From Micromonospora yasonensis (GTDB lineage: Bacteria > Actinomycetota > Actinomycetes > Mycobacteriales > Micromonosporaceae), in contig NZ_JAPDPH010000028.1 in the NCBI RefSeq assembly GCF_026013475.1, positions 1 through 49,141 on the forward strand: 49,141 nt of DNA, in the 5' to 3' direction. Within the stretch, counting starts at the first letter, position 1. Each line of letters begins with the position of its first letter. A program made the translations under genes and the position numbers. Positions 34,440-41,720 of this stretch are shown here, piece by piece. Below the pieces are notes generated by a model, which was not told the DNA's origin, did no database searches, and was given only the letters and a program-made list of their open reading frames with translations.

Positions 34440-35618
34440 ATGGCAAAGGGCGACCCCGGGGCCGCCGCCCGCAGTAGGCGGGCCGCACCCCGTTCCAAGC
34501 GTGCCGCCGCAGCCGGCGAGCCGGAACTCGTACAGTTGCTCACACCCGAGGGCGAGCGGATCGAGAGCGCGCTCGGCCCGGACGGGACCGAGTACCGCGT
34601 GGACTTCACCGACGAGGAGTACCGCGGGCTCTACCGCGACCTCGTGCTGGTGCGCAAGCTCGACGCCGAGGCCACGGCGCTGCAGCGCCAGGGTGAGCTG
34701 GGCCTCTGGGCCAGCCTGCTGGGGCAGGAGGCGGCGCAGGTCGGCTCCGGCCGGGCGCTGCGCCCGCAGGACATGGCCTTCCCGACCTACCGGGAGCACG
34801 GCGTCCTCTACTGCCGGGGCATCGACCCGATCATGCCGCTCGGCCTGTTCCGCGGCGTCGACCAGGGCGGCTGGGACCCGAACGAGTTCAAGTTCAACAT
34901 GTACACGATCGTGATCGGGGCGCAGACCCTGCACGCGACCGGGTACGCTATGGGCGTCGCGATGGACGGCAAGACCGGCGGCGACGACGGCGAGGCGGTG
35001 ATCGCCTACTTCGGTGACGGCGCCACCAGCCAGGGTGACGTCAACGAGTCCTTCGTCTGGGCCAGTGTCTTCAACGCCCCCCTGGTCTTCTTCTGCCAGA
35101 ACAACCAGTACGCCATCTCGGAGCCGCTGGAGCGGCAGACCCGCGTCCCGCTGTACCGGCGGGCGGGCGGCTTCGGCTTCCCCGGCGTCCGGGTGGACGG
35201 CAACGACGTACTCGCCTCGTACGCGGTGACCCGGCACGCGCTGGACAACGCGCGGCACGGCCAGGGCCCGAGCCTGATCGAGGCGTACACCTACCGGATG
35301 GGGGCGCACACCACCTCCGACGACCCGACCCGCTACCGCATCGCCAGCGAGGTCGAGGCCTGGCAGGCCAAGGACCCGATCGCCCGGATGAAGGCCTTCC
35401 TGACCAAGCAGCAGATCGTCGACGAGTCGTTCTTCGCCGAGGTCGACGAGCAGGCCCGGGCCGAGTCGGTGCACCTGCGCGAGCGGGTGCTCGCCATGCC
35501 CGACCCGGAGCCGGTGACCATGTTCGACCACGTCTACCCCAACGGGTCCCCCGAGCTCGACGAGCAGCGGACCCAGTTCAGCAAGTACCTGGAGTCGTTC
35601 GAGGGGAGCGCGCACTGA
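34440..35618 (+). CDS. 2-oxoacid dehydrogenase E1 alpha subunit (pyruvate or branched-chain type)
   Basis: The protein is 392 residues. The thiamine diphosphate motif GDGATSQGDVNESFVWASVFNAPLVFFCQNN starts at about residue 192. The loop GFGFPGVRVDGND and the phosphorylation-loop-like MGAHTTSDDPTRYR follow. Together with E1 beta it decarboxylates a 2-oxoacid and transfers the acyl group to E2. Sequence alone does not decide between pyruvate and branched-chain 2-oxoacids; both forms occur in actinobacteria and I favour branched-chain because a typical actinobacterial pyruvate E1 is a single AceE chain. ATG 34440 follows GGGAGAG by 4 bases. Confidence 0.88.
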   Translation: MAKGDPGAAARSRRAAPRSKRAAAAGEPELVQLLTPEGERIESALGPDGTEYRVDFTDEEYRGLYRDLVLVRKLDAEATALQRQGELGLWASLLGQEAAQVGSGRALRPQDMAFPTYREHGVLYCRGIDPIMPLGLFRGVDQGGWDPNEFKFNMYTIVIGAQTLHATGYAMGVAMDGKTGGDDGEAVIAYFGDGATSQGDVNESFVWASVFNAPLVFFCQNNQYAISEPLERQTRVPLYRRAGGFGFPGVRVDGNDVLASYAVTRHALDNARHGQGPSLIEAYTYRMGAHTTSDDPTRYRIASEVEAWQAKDPIARMKAFLTKQQIVDESFFAEVDEQARAESVHLRERVLAMPDPEPVTMFDHVYPNGSPELDEQRTQFSKYLESFEGSAH

Positions 35619-36607
35619 TGGCCACGGAGACGCTCACCCTCGGCAAGGCCCTCAACACCGGTCTGCGCAAGGCCCTGGAGAACGACCCCAAGGTCGTCAT
35701 CATGGGCGAGGACGTCGGCAAGCTCGGCGGCGTCTTCCGGATCACCGACGGCCTGCAGAAGGACTTCGGCGACCAGCGGGTGATCGACACCCCGCTCGCC
35801 GAGTCCGGCATCATCGGCACCGCGGTCGGCCTGGCCATCCGCGGCTTCCGGCCGGTCTGCGAGATCCAGTTCGACGGCTTCGTCTACCCCGCGTACGACC
35901 AGATCGTGTCGCAGGTGGCGAAGATGCACTACCGCTCGCAGGGCAAGGTCCGGATCCCGATGGTCATCCGAATCCCGTACGGCGGCGGCATCGGCGCGGT
36001 GGAGCACCACTCCGAGTCGCCCGAGGCGTACTTCGCGCACACCGCCGGCCTCAAGGTGGTGACCTGCGCGAACCCGCAGGACGGGTACACCATGATCCAG
36101 CAGGCGATCGCCTCGGACGACCCGATCGTGTTCCTGGAGCCGAAGCGGCGCTACTGGGAGAAGGGTCCGGTCGAGCTGGACGGCCCGCTCGTCGACGCGT
36201 ACCCGCTGCACTCCTCGCGGATCGCCCGGCCGGGCACCGACGCCACCGTGCTGGCGTACGGCCCGATGGTGCGCACCGCGCTGGACGCCGCCACCGCCGC
36301 CGCCGAGGACGGCCGGGAGCTGGAGGTCATCGACCTGCGCTCGCTCTCCCCACTGGACCTGACCGCCGCGTACGAGTCGGTGCGGCGCACCGGCCGTTGC
36401 GTGGTCGTCCACGAGGCCCCGGGCAACCTGGGCCTCGGCTCGGAGATCGCGGCCCGGATCACCGAGGAGTGCTTCTACTCCCTGGAGTCCCCGGTGCTGC
36501 GAGTGACCGGCTTCGACACCCCCTACCCGGCCGCCCGGGTGGAGGAGGAGTACCTGCCCGACCTCGACCGGGTGCTCGACGCCGTCGACCGCACCTTCGG
36601 CTGGTGA
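35618..36607 (+). CDS. 2-oxoacid dehydrogenase E1 beta subunit
   Basis: The protein is 329 residues, normal for E1 beta. Family blocks are ENDPKVVIMGEDVGKLGGVFRITDGLQKDFG, RVIDTPLAESGIIGTAVGLAIRGFRPVCEIQFDGF, the active-site GGIGAVEHHSESPEAYFAHTAGLKVV with its catalytic His pair, and the C-terminal swivel domain with VVHEAPGNLGLGSEI. Its first base is the last base of the E1 alpha stop (TGATG), so the two subunits are made in equal amounts. It pairs with E1 alpha to form the alpha2-beta2 heterotetramer. Confidence 0.93.
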   Translation: MATETLTLGKALNTGLRKALENDPKVVIMGEDVGKLGGVFRITDGLQKDFGDQRVIDTPLAESGIIGTAVGLAIRGFRPVCEIQFDGFVYPAYDQIVSQVAKMHYRSQGKVRIPMVIRIPYGGGIGAVEHHSESPEAYFAHTAGLKVVTCANPQDGYTMIQQAIASDDPIVFLEPKRRYWEKGPVELDGPLVDAYPLHSSRIARPGTDATVLAYGPMVRTALDAATAAAEDGRELEVIDLRSLSPLDLTAAYESVRRTGRCVVVHEAPGNLGLGSEIAARITEECFYSLESPVLRVTGFDTPYPAARVEEEYLPDLDRVLDAVDRTFGW

Positions 36608-36612
36608 GCGGC

Positions 36613-38058
36613 ATGTCGCGGATCAAGGAGTTCAACCTCCCCGACCTGGGTGAGGGCCTGACCGAGGGCGAGATCCTCGCCTGGCTGGTCAAGGTGGGCG
36701 ACGTCATCGAGCTGAACCAGCCGATCGTCGAGGTGGAGACCGCCAAGGCGGCGGTCGAGATCCCGGCGAAGTGGGCCGGCCAGGTGCAGGCGATCTTCCA
36801 CCCGGAGGGGGCCACCGTCGAGGTGGGCACGCCGATCATCGCGATCGACACCGATCCGGGTGCCGGCCCGATCGAGCAGGCGACGGACGCCCTGCCCGCC
36901 CCGTCGGCCGCCTCGCTGGCCGCCGTGGAGATCGCGCCCGAGGAGGGCATGGTCGAGCCGGGCCTGATCGGCGGGGTCGCCCCCGGCGGGCGGACCGCCG
37001 TGCTGGTCGGCTACGGCCCGCGGACCACCGCGGCCAAGCGCCGGCCGCGCAAGGGCGTGGTGCCGACCCAGGCCGCCGCCGTGCCGGCCCAGGCCACGCC
37101 AGCTCCCGCGCCCGTCGCGCCGGTGTCGCCCGCACCGGCGGTGAACGGCGACGGCCGGGCCGACGGTCCGGTGCTGGCCAAGCCGCCGGTCCGCAAGCTC
37201 GCCAAGGACCTCGGCGTCGACCTCGCCGGGCTGACCGGTTCGGGCCCGCTGGGCTCGATCACCCGGGAGGACGTACAGCGGGCGGCGAGCGGGACGCCGG
37301 CGGCGGCCGAGCCGCTGACGGTCACGGCGCCGGCCACGGCGGCCGCGAGCTTCGGCGCGGACCGCGAGCAGCGCATCCCGGTCAAGGGGGTACGCAAGCT
37401 CACCGCCGAGAACATGTCCCGCTCGGCGTTCACCGCCCCGCACGTCACGGAGTTCCTGACCGTGGACGTGACCCGGGCGATGAAGGCCCTGGACCGGCTC
37501 CGCGAGCGGCGCGAGTGGCGTGAGGTTCGCGTCTCGCCGCTGCTGCTGGTCGCCAAGGCGGTGCTCCTCGCGGTCAAGCGGCACCCGATGGTCAACTCGA
37601 CCTGGGCCGGCGACGAGATCGTGGTCAAGGAGTACGTCAACCTGGGCATCGCGGCGGCCACCGAGCGCGGCCTGATCGTGCCGAACATCAAGGACGCCGG
37701 CCGGCTCTCGCTGCGCGAGCTGGCGGACGCGATGACCGCGCTGGTCCAGACGGCCAAGGCGGGGAAGACCTCCCCGGCCGACATGTCCGGCGGCACGCTG
37801 ACCATCACCAACGTCGGCGTCTTCGGCGTCGACACCGGTACGCCGATCCTGCCCCCGGGCGAGTCGGCGATCCTCGCCTTCGGCGCGGTCCGGGAGATGC
37901 CGTGGGTGCACAAGGGCAAGGTGAAGCCACGCCTGGTCACCACCCTGGGGCTCTCCTTCGACCACCGGATCATCGACGGTGAGCTGGGCTCGAAGTTCCT
38001 CCGCGACGTCGGGGACTTCCTCGCCGATCCGGAGGCGGCGCTGCTCGCCTGGACCTGA
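36613..38058 (+). CDS. Dihydrolipoamide acyltransferase (E2)
   Basis: The protein is about 481 residues. One lipoyl domain at the N-terminus has its lysine at 45 in VEVETAKAAVEIP. An Ala/Pro linker and a peripheral-subunit-binding domain (VRKLAKDLGVDLAGLTGSGPLGSITREDV) lead to the catalytic core with the acyl-transfer motif LSFDHRIIDG. It takes the acyl group from E1 and passes it to CoA. Only one lipoyl domain is present, which favours a branched-chain type over actinobacterial pyruvate E2. ATG 36613 follows GGTGAG; GTG 36604 overlapping the E1 beta stop is possible. No E3 gene lies in the cluster. Confidence 0.92.
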   Translation: MSRIKEFNLPDLGEGLTEGEILAWLVKVGDVIELNQPIVEVETAKAAVEIPAKWAGQVQAIFHPEGATVEVGTPIIAIDTDPGAGPIEQATDALPAPSAASLAAVEIAPEEGMVEPGLIGGVAPGGRTAVLVGYGPRTTAAKRRPRKGVVPTQAAAVPAQATPAPAPVAPVSPAPAVNGDGRADGPVLAKPPVRKLAKDLGVDLAGLTGSGPLGSITREDVQRAASGTPAAAEPLTVTAPATAAASFGADREQRIPVKGVRKLTAENMSRSAFTAPHVTEFLTVDVTRAMKALDRLRERREWREVRVSPLLLVAKAVLLAVKRHPMVNSTWAGDEIVVKEYVNLGIAAATERGLIVPNIKDAGRLSLRELADAMTALVQTAKAGKTSPADMSGGTLTITNVGVFGVDTGTPILPPGESAILAFGAVREMPWVHKGKVKPRLVTTLGLSFDHRIIDGELGSKFLRDVGDFLADPEAALLAWT

Positions 38059-38077
38059 CGATTCCACCGCTCCGGCG

Positions 38078-38119
38078 ACGGCCGGTGTGCCACGGGTGAA
38101 CGCCCGGCACACCGGCCGT
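38078..38119 (+). terminator. Terminator of the 2-oxoacid dehydrogenase operon
   Basis: ACGGCCGGTGTGCC and GGCACACCGGCCGT form a perfect 14-base stem with a 14-base loop, followed by TTTCC. It starts 20 bases after the E2 stop. Confidence 0.8.
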
Positions 38120-38171
38120 TTCCAATGGGCGACGAAATCTTCGGCCCGACAAGCCATCCAACCTACGATCC

Positions 38172-38239
38172 TTAGGTGCGTGGTTCAACTCACCTAATAA
38201 TCGATGGAAGTTGGCGGCGTTCTGCGGTTCAATAGAAGA
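38172..38239 (+). promoter_or_regulatory. Promoter region of the 45-residue protein gene with an inverted repeat
   Basis: TTAGGTG (38172-38178) and CACCTAA (38191-38197) form an inverted repeat with a 12-base spacer. TAATAA (38195-38200) is a possible -10. A second possible promoter is TTGGCG (38211-38216) with TAGAAG (38233-38238), 16 bases apart. The local drop in GC is unusual for this window. Confidence 0.5.
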
Positions 38240-38283
38240 CATCAAGGGGCTGACAACCGAATAGCCAGGAGGAGAGACCCAAG

Positions 38284-38421
38284 ATGAGCATGATCGAGCG
38301 AATCCGTAGCCGCCGCGACGCCAACCGCCGTGCCCGCGCCATCGAGCACGCCCTGCGTTCCGCCAACTCCCCCGCGGTCCGCGAGGAGCTCCTCGCCATC
38401 GCCCAGCGTCACATGAGCTGA
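38284..38421 (+). CDS. 45-residue basic helical protein
   Basis: This short gene reads MSMIERIRSRRDANRRARA at the start and ends AIAQRHMS. It is almost wholly helical and strongly basic in the first half, with an acidic patch (VREELL) later. An excellent ribosome-binding site (AGGAGGAG) precedes the ATG by about 8 bases. An AT-richer promoter region with an inverted repeat and a strong terminator on the other side show it is a monocistronic gene. Sequences of this look occur in many actinobacteria as small hypothetical proteins, to my recollection. It is neither a ribosomal protein nor a known toxin. It could bind nucleic acid or a membrane protein; function unknown. Confidence 0.8.
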   Translation: MSMIERIRSRRDANRRARAIEHALRSANSPAVREELLAIAQRHMS

Positions 38422-38451
38422 CGCCCTCTACTTTTCTCACCTCCTCCAGTT

Positions 38452-38490
38452 CGAAGACCCGCCCGGTCACCCGGGCGGGTCTTCGGCGTT
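38452..38490 (+). terminator. Terminator of the 45-residue protein gene
   Basis: CGAAGACCCGCCCGG and CCGGGCGGGTCTTCG form a perfect 15-base stem with a 4-base loop, followed by GCGTTTC. It starts about 30 bases after the stop. Confidence 0.85.
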
Positions 38491-38769
38491 TCACGGCGAT
38501 TGACACCGGGATTCCACCTCGCCGCACCGCCCGGTACGGTTGGGCTCGGTCGCCACCCGCCGACCCCCGGACCGATCGCGACGAGAGAAAACCAGTCGCC
38601 AGCGTCCGGTGACCGCGAGTGACGGCTGGTGCTCCCCCGGGCGCCTCCAGGCGGCCACCCGATACGGTGCGGGGAGCCCGCACGGCCGGTACCCGCCGGC
38701 ACCGCCGGCGACATGCCGAACGGTCCCGATCGGCATCGGTGGCCGACATGTGATGGAGGAGGCGCACCC

Positions 38770-41574
38770 ATGACGTCCGAGGCCCCGCACCGCCCTGGCC
38801 AGGAGCCGGGCGAGGTGTCGCCGGGCGCCGGCGGACCGGCGCCGTACGGCGACCGCCCGACCCAGCAGGACAACGGGTACTCCGGCGCTCCCGACCTCGG
38901 CTGGGCCCCGCCCCCGCCGGCTGGTCGGCCCGCCCAACCGGCCCCCGCCTGGGCGGCTCAGGACGACCAGCCGCCCGCCTGGGCACCCCAGGGCGGGCAG
39001 CCCACCAACCGGGGCTCCGCCCAGGTACCGGCGTCCGCCGAGCCGGGCGCGTGGGGCGGTGCCGCCCAGCCCGCCTGGGCCGCACCCGAGCAGAACCCCC
39101 CGGCCTGGGCCACCCCGGCAGCCCCGTCCGGCGAGTCGGCACCCCCCGCCTGGGGCGCCCCGGCCGCGCAGGACGCGCCAGCCTGGGCCGCCGCCCCGGC
39201 CCCGCAGGGCGAGCAGCCCGCCTGGGCCCAGGCCGGCGAGTCGGCCGCCCGTGGTTCCGCCCAGGTGCCCGCCCCCGCCACCACGCCGCACGAGGCGTGG
39301 GCCACCCCCGCCGGGCATCAGCAGGACGACCCGAGCCGCTCCGGCGGCTGGAACGCCCCAGATCCACAGCAGGACGACAACCCGGGCCACGCCGGGGACT
39401 GGCCGGCCGCCGCGCCGCCGCCCGACCGCTCGGGCGGTTGGTCCATGGGGGCCGCCGCCCAGCAGCACGACGACCCGAACCGGTCCGGCGGCTGGAGTGC
39501 CTCGCAGCAGGACGAGCAGCCGGCCTGGGGCGCCGCGCCGGCCGAGCCGACCGACCGCGCGGCCGCCAAGGTGCCCGTACCGGGACAGGGCGACAACGCC
39601 TGGACCACGCCGGACGACCCCGCCCGGTCGGGTGGCTGGGACGCCGGTGCGCACGACGGCTCCGCCCGCTCCGGTGGTTGGGAGGCCGACCCGGCCGGCC
39701 CGCGGGACGAGGACCCGGATGGCTCCGGCGGCTGGGCCGCTGGCCGGGCCGCCGACGCCTCGCAGCCCGCCTGGGGCACCTCGGACGAGCAGCGCCCCGC
39801 GTGGGGTGAGGCCGCGGCTGGCCCGCAGGACGAGCCGGCGCAGCCCGGCTGGGCCGGCGCCCCGACCTCTGGCGACGGGCCGGCGGCATCGGCCCGGGCC
39901 AGCGCCGCCGTGCCCGCCCCGGACACCCCGCCCGCCTGGGGCGGCAATCAGGACAACCCGGCCCAATGGACGCCGCAGCGCCAGGCCATCCCCGATGCCG
40001 AGCCGTGGGCGCCCGGCGCGGCGTGGGGCCAGGCCGCCGAGACCGAGCCGGCCGAGTCGCCGTCGAACGGCTGGGAGCCGAACCGCGCCGAGGAGGCACC
40101 GCTCTACCAGGCGGCTCCGGGCCCCGGCATCTCGCCGGCGAACGCCGTACCGCTGCCGCCGCAGGAGCACCGGGTACCGGGGGCCGCCCTGGCCGCCTCA
40201 CCGCCCGCCGACTACGCGCCGTCGGGCCAGTTCGGCCCGGCCGCCGAGTCGGCCGACCCGCAGGGGTACGAGCCGGAGCGGGCCGCCTGGGGAGCGCCCG
40301 GGCCGTCCCACGAGGAGCCGCAGTCGCCGGCCGGGCCGGCGGTGCCCGCGCCGCGTATTTCCCCGGAGTCCGGAGCCGTCTCGGCCAGCGCGTCGGTGCC
40401 GATGGCCAGCCGGGCGGCGCCGCCGCTTGATCAGCCGCTGCACGAGACCGGCGCGCCGGCCCCGCAGCCCCGCGTGTACGGCCGCCCGATCCGCCCCGAG
40501 GCCGAGGAGGGCCCGGGGCAGGACGCCCCGAACGGCTTCCCGGAGCAGGGGCCGCGCTTCGACGAGCACGGCCCGTACTCCCGGATGGACGAGCCGGAGC
40601 GACCGAACGGCTTCGCTGAGGTCCCCCCGGTGCCGTCGGCCCCGCCGTCGTCGCCCGCCGGTCCGCCGCCCTTCCCGCCCGGCGTGCCGTCCTTCATGGA
40701 CCCGGTCGGCAACAACCGCCCGGCCAACGGGGTGCACCCGCACAGTGACGAGCCTGCCGGCGACCCGTTCGGCGCCCCCGGTGACCCCTTCGGCGGCCCC
40801 GGCGGCCAGCGCGACCCGTTCGGCGGCCCCGGACCATTCGCCGGAGCGGGTACGCAGCACGACCAGTTCGGCGGACCCGGCGGGCAGCACGACCCGTTCG
40901 GCGGACCCGGCGGGCAGCACGACCCGTTCGGCGGACCCGGCGGGCACCCCGACCCGTTCGGCGGACCCGGCGGGCACCCCGACCCGTTCGGCGGACCGGG
41001 CGCGCAGCACGACCCGTTCGGCGGACCGGGCGCGCAGCACGACCCGTTCGGCGGACCGCCCGGCGGTCGCGCCGCCGTCGCCGGACCTCGTCAGGGGCCG
41101 GGTGAGCCGGGACCGGGTGGCTTCCCGCCCGCGTTCCCGCCGCCGCCCCAGCAGGCCCCGCCGCCGTGGCAGCAGGGTCCGGGCGGCGACCCGGACCAGG
41201 GCCGCTTCGACGCGTTCAAGCCGGAGGCGGAGCCGAAGACCGAGGCGCCCACCCCCAAGGTGCGCAACGGCCGGGTGCTGGCCGCGGTGCTGGTCGCGGC
41301 GGTGGCGATCCTCGCCATCCCGCTCGGCCTGCTCGCCCTGCTCGGCAAGCTCGGCGGCGACGACGGCAAGCCGCAGCCGTTCAACCCGGCCGTCGGCTCC
41401 TGCATCAAGCAGTCCGGCGAGACCGCGGCGCCCGCCGACTGCGGCGAGCCGGGCGCGTTCACGGTCGTGTCGAGGGTGGACAACAAGGACAAGTGCGCCG
41501 ACCCGACGCAGCCCACCGTGACGCTCAAGAACGAGTCGAACCCGGTGCTCTGCCTCAAGCCGGCCGGCAAGTAA
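38770..41574 (+). CDS. Long repetitive membrane protein with C-terminal LppU/SCO3897-like domain
   Basis: The product is 934 residues. The first 820 are low-complexity, rich in Pro, Ala, Gly, Trp, Gln and Asp, with many PAWG, SGGW and AGW units and a run of GGPGG-x-x-DPF repeats near 700-760. One transmembrane helix follows at about 833-858 (VLAAVLVAAVAILAIPLGLLALL). The last 75 residues form a small domain with four Cys (VGSCIKQSG, PADCGEPG, DKCADP and VLCLKPA), as in LppU/SCO3897 proteins. The Cys-bearing domain should be outside and the long tail inside the cell. The tail looks like a scaffold or phase-separating region. ATG 38770 follows GGAGGAGG. Function unknown. Confidence 0.8.
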   Translation: MTSEAPHRPGQEPGEVSPGAGGPAPYGDRPTQQDNGYSGAPDLGWAPPPPAGRPAQPAPAWAAQDDQPPAWAPQGGQPTNRGSAQVPASAEPGAWGGAAQPAWAAPEQNPPAWATPAAPSGESAPPAWGAPAAQDAPAWAAAPAPQGEQPAWAQAGESAARGSAQVPAPATTPHEAWATPAGHQQDDPSRSGGWNAPDPQQDDNPGHAGDWPAAAPPPDRSGGWSMGAAAQQHDDPNRSGGWSASQQDEQPAWGAAPAEPTDRAAAKVPVPGQGDNAWTTPDDPARSGGWDAGAHDGSARSGGWEADPAGPRDEDPDGSGGWAAGRAADASQPAWGTSDEQRPAWGEAAAGPQDEPAQPGWAGAPTSGDGPAASARASAAVPAPDTPPAWGGNQDNPAQWTPQRQAIPDAEPWAPGAAWGQAAETEPAESPSNGWEPNRAEEAPLYQAAPGPGISPANAVPLPPQEHRVPGAALAASPPADYAPSGQFGPAAESADPQGYEPERAAWGAPGPSHEEPQSPAGPAVPAPRISPESGAVSASASVPMASRAAPPLDQPLHETGAPAPQPRVYGRPIRPEAEEGPGQDAPNGFPEQGPRFDEHGPYSRMDEPERPNGFAEVPPVPSAPPSSPAGPPPFPPGVPSFMDPVGNNRPANGVHPHSDEPAGDPFGAPGDPFGGPGGQRDPFGGPGPFAGAGTQHDQFGGPGGQHDPFGGPGGQHDPFGGPGGHPDPFGGPGGHPDPFGGPGAQHDPFGGPGAQHDPFGGPPGGRAAVAGPRQGPGEPGPGGFPPAFPPPPQQAPPPWQQGPGGDPDQGRFDAFKPEAEPKTEAPTPKVRNGRVLAAVLVAAVAILAIPLGLLALLGKLGGDDGKPQPFNPAVGSCIKQSGETAAPADCGEPGAFTVVSRVDNKDKCADPTQPTVTLKNESNPVLCLKPAGK
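40861..41058 (+). repeat. 30-base tandem repeat in coding sequence
   Basis: About 6.6 units of exactly 30 bases (starts 40861, 40891, 40921 and so on) encode DPFGGPGG-x-x decapeptides. Neighbouring units come in near-identical pairs (QH, HP and AQH variants), which points to recent slippage or unequal crossing-over. No spacers, so not CRISPR. Confidence 0.95.
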
Positions 41575-41601
41575 CCGCCCCGGCCGAGGGGCTTCTGCCA
41601 C

Positions 41602-41639
41602 GAAAGAGTGGCTGTCCAGCGCTGGACAGCCACTCTTTC
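41602..41639 (+). terminator. Perfect 38-base palindrome downstream of the LppU-like gene
   Basis: The 19-base arm GAAAGAGTGGCTGTCCAGC is followed at once by its exact complement, leaving no unpaired loop. Position 27 bases after a stop and before a new promoter fits a terminator. The lack of a loop is unusual; it could also be a protein-binding or replication-related site. Confidence 0.7.
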
Positions 41640-41720
41640 CGTGTATCTGCTTGTGTCGCGTACGCCTCTCCATCGCCCCGTCCCGGGTAGTCGGCCGCCG
41701 GGGTGCGGCACGATGGGGTC

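Noticed and set aside
38490..38769. A gene in the 280 bases before the LppU-like gene
   Set aside because: Short frames exist but none has a ribosome-binding site or protein-like sequence; the stretch holds only possible TACGGT promoter boxes.
40861..41058. Regular repeats that could suggest CRISPR
   Set aside because: The 30-base units are contiguous with no spacers and encode a decapeptide repeat in frame.
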